Shown here in pieces: positions 5,693 through 6,971 of a stretch of DNA of 6,971 nt. The stretch covers positions 1 through 6,971 of the forward strand of contig QMYL01000049.1 in assembly GCA_003662645.1 (NCBI GenBank), written 5' to 3'. Each line of letters opens with the position of its first letter. Position 1 is the stretch's first letter. This DNA comes from Candidatus Bathyarchaeota archaeon. Its GTDB lineage: Archaea > Thermoproteota > Bathyarchaeia > Bathyarchaeales > B26-1. The notes under the pieces were generated by a model. The model did not search any database. It had not been told where the DNA came from and was given only the letters and a program-made list of their open reading frames with translations. A program made the position numbers and the translations under genes.

Positions 5693-6076
5693 ATGGACAC
5701 GGTAGCTAACGGCTTAACCACTATAGTCAACAACGAGATGAGGAGGAAGAGGGAGTGTATAATAACACCAGCCTCGAAGCTCCTGGGGCAGATACTGAGG
5801 GTCTTCCAGATGAACGGTTATATAGGCGAGTTCGAGTTCATAGATGACGGCCGAACTGGGAAATTCAGAGTTCAGCTCTTAGGTAGGATAAACAAGTGTG
5901 GAGCGATAAGGCCTAGGTTCCCAACTAAGGCCAACGAGATAGAGAAGTGGGAGAAGGTCTACCTCCCATCTAGGGATATAGGCATACTCGTAATCTCAAC
6001 CCCCGAGGGGGTTATGTCCCATAGAGAGGCGAAGAAGAGGGGTATTGGGGGACGCCTCCTTGCGTATGTCTATTAG
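5693..6076 (+). CDS. rps8: Small-subunit ribosomal protein uS8 (S8)
   Basis: From ATG 5693 the product is 127 residues, close to the usual 130 of archaeal S8. It reads [16 protein letters not shown] at the N-terminus, then [21 protein letters not shown] (25-45) and [21 protein letters not shown] (56-76), and ends with the rRNA-binding signature [19 protein letters not shown] (102-120). uS8 binds helix 21 of 16S rRNA in the 30S platform; in bacteria it also represses the spc operon, but no matching mRNA site is visible here. ATG 5672 would extend it by seven residues (MSRRVTG) and overlap uS14; the SD at 5678-5683 favours the shorter form. Confidence 0.95.
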   Translation: MDTVANGLTTIVNNEMRRKRECIITPASKLLGQILRVFQMNGYIGEFEFIDDGRTGKFRVQLLGRINKCGAIRPRFPTKANEIEKWEKVYLPSRDIGILVISTPEGVMSHREAKKRGIGGRLLAYVY

Positions 6077-6100
6077 ATGGAGGAGTGAGGGAGAAAGCGG

Positions 6101-6640
6101 ATGAAGATGGTTGAGACTAGGGTCGTGGAGATACCGGAGAACGTGAAGGTCACAGTAAAGGGTAGAGTAGTTGAGGTTAGCGGCGAGAAGGGAACCCTCG
6201 TTAGAGACTTCTCCCACGCCCCAGTCTCGATACGGGTTGAAGGCAACACAGTCAAGGTTGAAGCTCTCTGGCCTAGGAAGAGGGAGGCAGCCCTAGTCGG
6301 AACTGTGGCATCCCACATCGAGAACATGATAACCGGAGTGACCGAGGGCTTCACCTACAAATTGAAGATAGTGTACTCCCACTTCCCAATCTCGGTTAAG
6401 GTTGAGGGCGATAAGGTTCTGATAGGAAACTTTGTGGGTGAGAGAGGCTTCAGGGTGGCCAAGATCGTCGGCGACGCAAAGGTCTCAATAGAAGGTGACG
6501 ATGTGATAGTTAAGGGTATAAATATCGAGGATGTAGGCCAGACGGCTGCGAACATAGAGCAGGCGACGAAGGTTAAGAATAAGGATCCAAGGGTCTTCCT
6601 CGACGGGATCTACATATACGAGAAGAGTAAGGGGATGTAA
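6101..6640 (+). CDS. rpl6: Large-subunit ribosomal protein uL6 (L6)
   Basis: The 179-residue product has the two repeated alpha/beta L6 domains: the first (about 6-82) with IPENVKVTVKGRVVEVSGEKG and the HIENMITGVTEGFTYKLKIV link, and the second (about 90-175) with FPISVKVEGDKVLIGNFVGER and GINIEDVGQTAANIEQATKV followed by the VFLDGIYI end. uL6 binds 23S rRNA near the GTPase-associated region. The ATG is 24 bases after the uS8 stop, the longest gap in the operon, with GGAGTGAGGGAG (6082-6093) before it. An alternative ATG at 6107 would drop two residues. Length is normal for archaea. Confidence 0.96.
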   Translation: MKMVETRVVEIPENVKVTVKGRVVEVSGEKGTLVRDFSHAPVSIRVEGNTVKVEALWPRKREAALVGTVASHIENMITGVTEGFTYKLKIVYSHFPISVKVEGDKVLIGNFVGERGFRVAKIVGDAKVSIEGDDVIVKGINIEDVGQTAANIEQATKVKNKDPRVFLDGIYIYEKSKGM

Positions 6641-6641
6641 G

Positions 6642-6971
6642 TTGCCATCCGAGAAGAGGAGACCGGAGAAACCGGAGAAGAAGGAGAAGTACGACAGAAA
6701 GGATAAGCCCAAGTTCAAGAGACAGGAGAGCTGGAGGTATAAGAGGATAAAGGAAAACTGGAGGAGGCCGCGAGGTATAGACAGCAAGATGAGGATGAGG
6801 GTTAAGGGGTGGCCCCCCTCACCAAACATCGGCTATGGAACCCCAAACGTTGTGAGGGATCTACACCCATCGGGTTATAGGGAGGTTAGGGTCTTCAACC
6901 TAGAGGATCTAGAGAAGGTCGACCCGAAGACCGAAGCGGTAAGGATCGCGCATCAGGTTGGGTATAGGAAG
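6642..6971 (+). CDS. rpl32e: Large-subunit ribosomal protein eL32 (L32e), 3' end missing
   Basis: A frame beginning at TTG 6642, one base after the uL6 stop, is open to the window edge (110 codons). After a Lys/Glu-rich basic leader (about residues 3-25) it reads FKRQESWRYKRIKENWRRPRG (residues 25-45), then IDSKMRMRVKG, a PNIGYGTP segment and LHPSGYREV, which together are diagnostic of eL32. This protein is restricted to archaea and eukaryotes and binds 23S rRNA. The end AVRIAHQVGYRK is typical of the late family region, so perhaps 15-30 residues are missing. There is no in-frame ATG or GTG near the beginning; AAGGGG at 6629-6634, seven bases before the TTG, supports this start. Confidence 0.93.
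   Translation, partial: MPSEKRRPEKPEKKEKYDRKDKPKFKRQESWRYKRIKENWRRPRGIDSKMRMRVKGWPPSPNIGYGTPNVVRDLHPSGYREVRVFNLEDLEKVDPKTEAVRIAHQVGYRK

Noticed and set aside
6077..6100. Terminator or internal promoter in the 24-base gap between uS8 and uL6
   Set aside because: There is no T-run, hairpin or TATA-like stretch; the gap is a purine-rich SD region.
6073..6829. Minus-strand ORFs opposite uL6 and eL32
   Set aside because: uL6 and eL32 are clearly encoded on the plus strand. The antisense frames have low-complexity Leu/Ser/Pro/Thr composition and no recognisable motif.

Overview
The window is archaeal chromosomal DNA. Most of it is the distal half of the archaeal S10/spc ribosomal-protein cluster, and a short piece of an unrelated metabolic operon runs the other way at the left edge. 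The archaeal call rests on eS4 and eL32 (absent from bacteria), the RNase P protein Rnp1/Rpp29 between uL29 and uS17, four-cysteine uS14, the N-terminal Cys/His cluster of uS17, and TATA-box promoters. Heavy use of AGG/AGA for Arg and ATA for Ile, and strongly purine-rich coding strands, suggest a thermophile. I cannot place the lineage more closely from sequence alone.

Left part (1-969, minus strand): a two-gene unit. A xylose-isomerase-like TIM-barrel protein (148-969) lies upstream of the first 35 codons of an aldehyde ferredoxin oxidoreductase family enzyme (107 down to the window edge). Both have good Shine-Dalgarno (SD) sequences. A plausible TATA element lies at 1004-1012.

Middle (970-1334): the divergent intergenic region. 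It holds the minus-strand promoter, two short perfect inverted repeats (1024-1033 and 1261-1276), each just upstream of a TATA-like element, a 50-codon ORF with a strong SD (1077-1229) that I do not recognise, and the TATA box and SD of the ribosomal operon.

Right part (1335-6971, plus strand): uL22, uS3, uL29, Rnp1, uS17, uL14, uL24, eS4, uL5, uS14, uS8, uL6 and the first 110 codons of eL32. Genes overlap or are separated by at most 24 bases, with SDs inside the preceding gene, as expected for one translationally coupled transcript. No terminator is visible and the operon runs past the right edge. The products build both subunits: uL22, uL24 and uL29 near the exit tunnel; uS3, uS8, uS14, uS17 and eS4 in the small subunit; uL5, uL6 and uL14 in the large subunit. 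Rnp1 links ribosome supply to tRNA 5' maturation.

The main departure from the usual archaeal layout is that uL22 is the first gene: uL3, uL4, uL23, uL2 and uS19, which normally precede it, are not here. I see no mobile element, CRISPR array, RNA gene or defence system, and nothing that looks like an undescribed multigene system.
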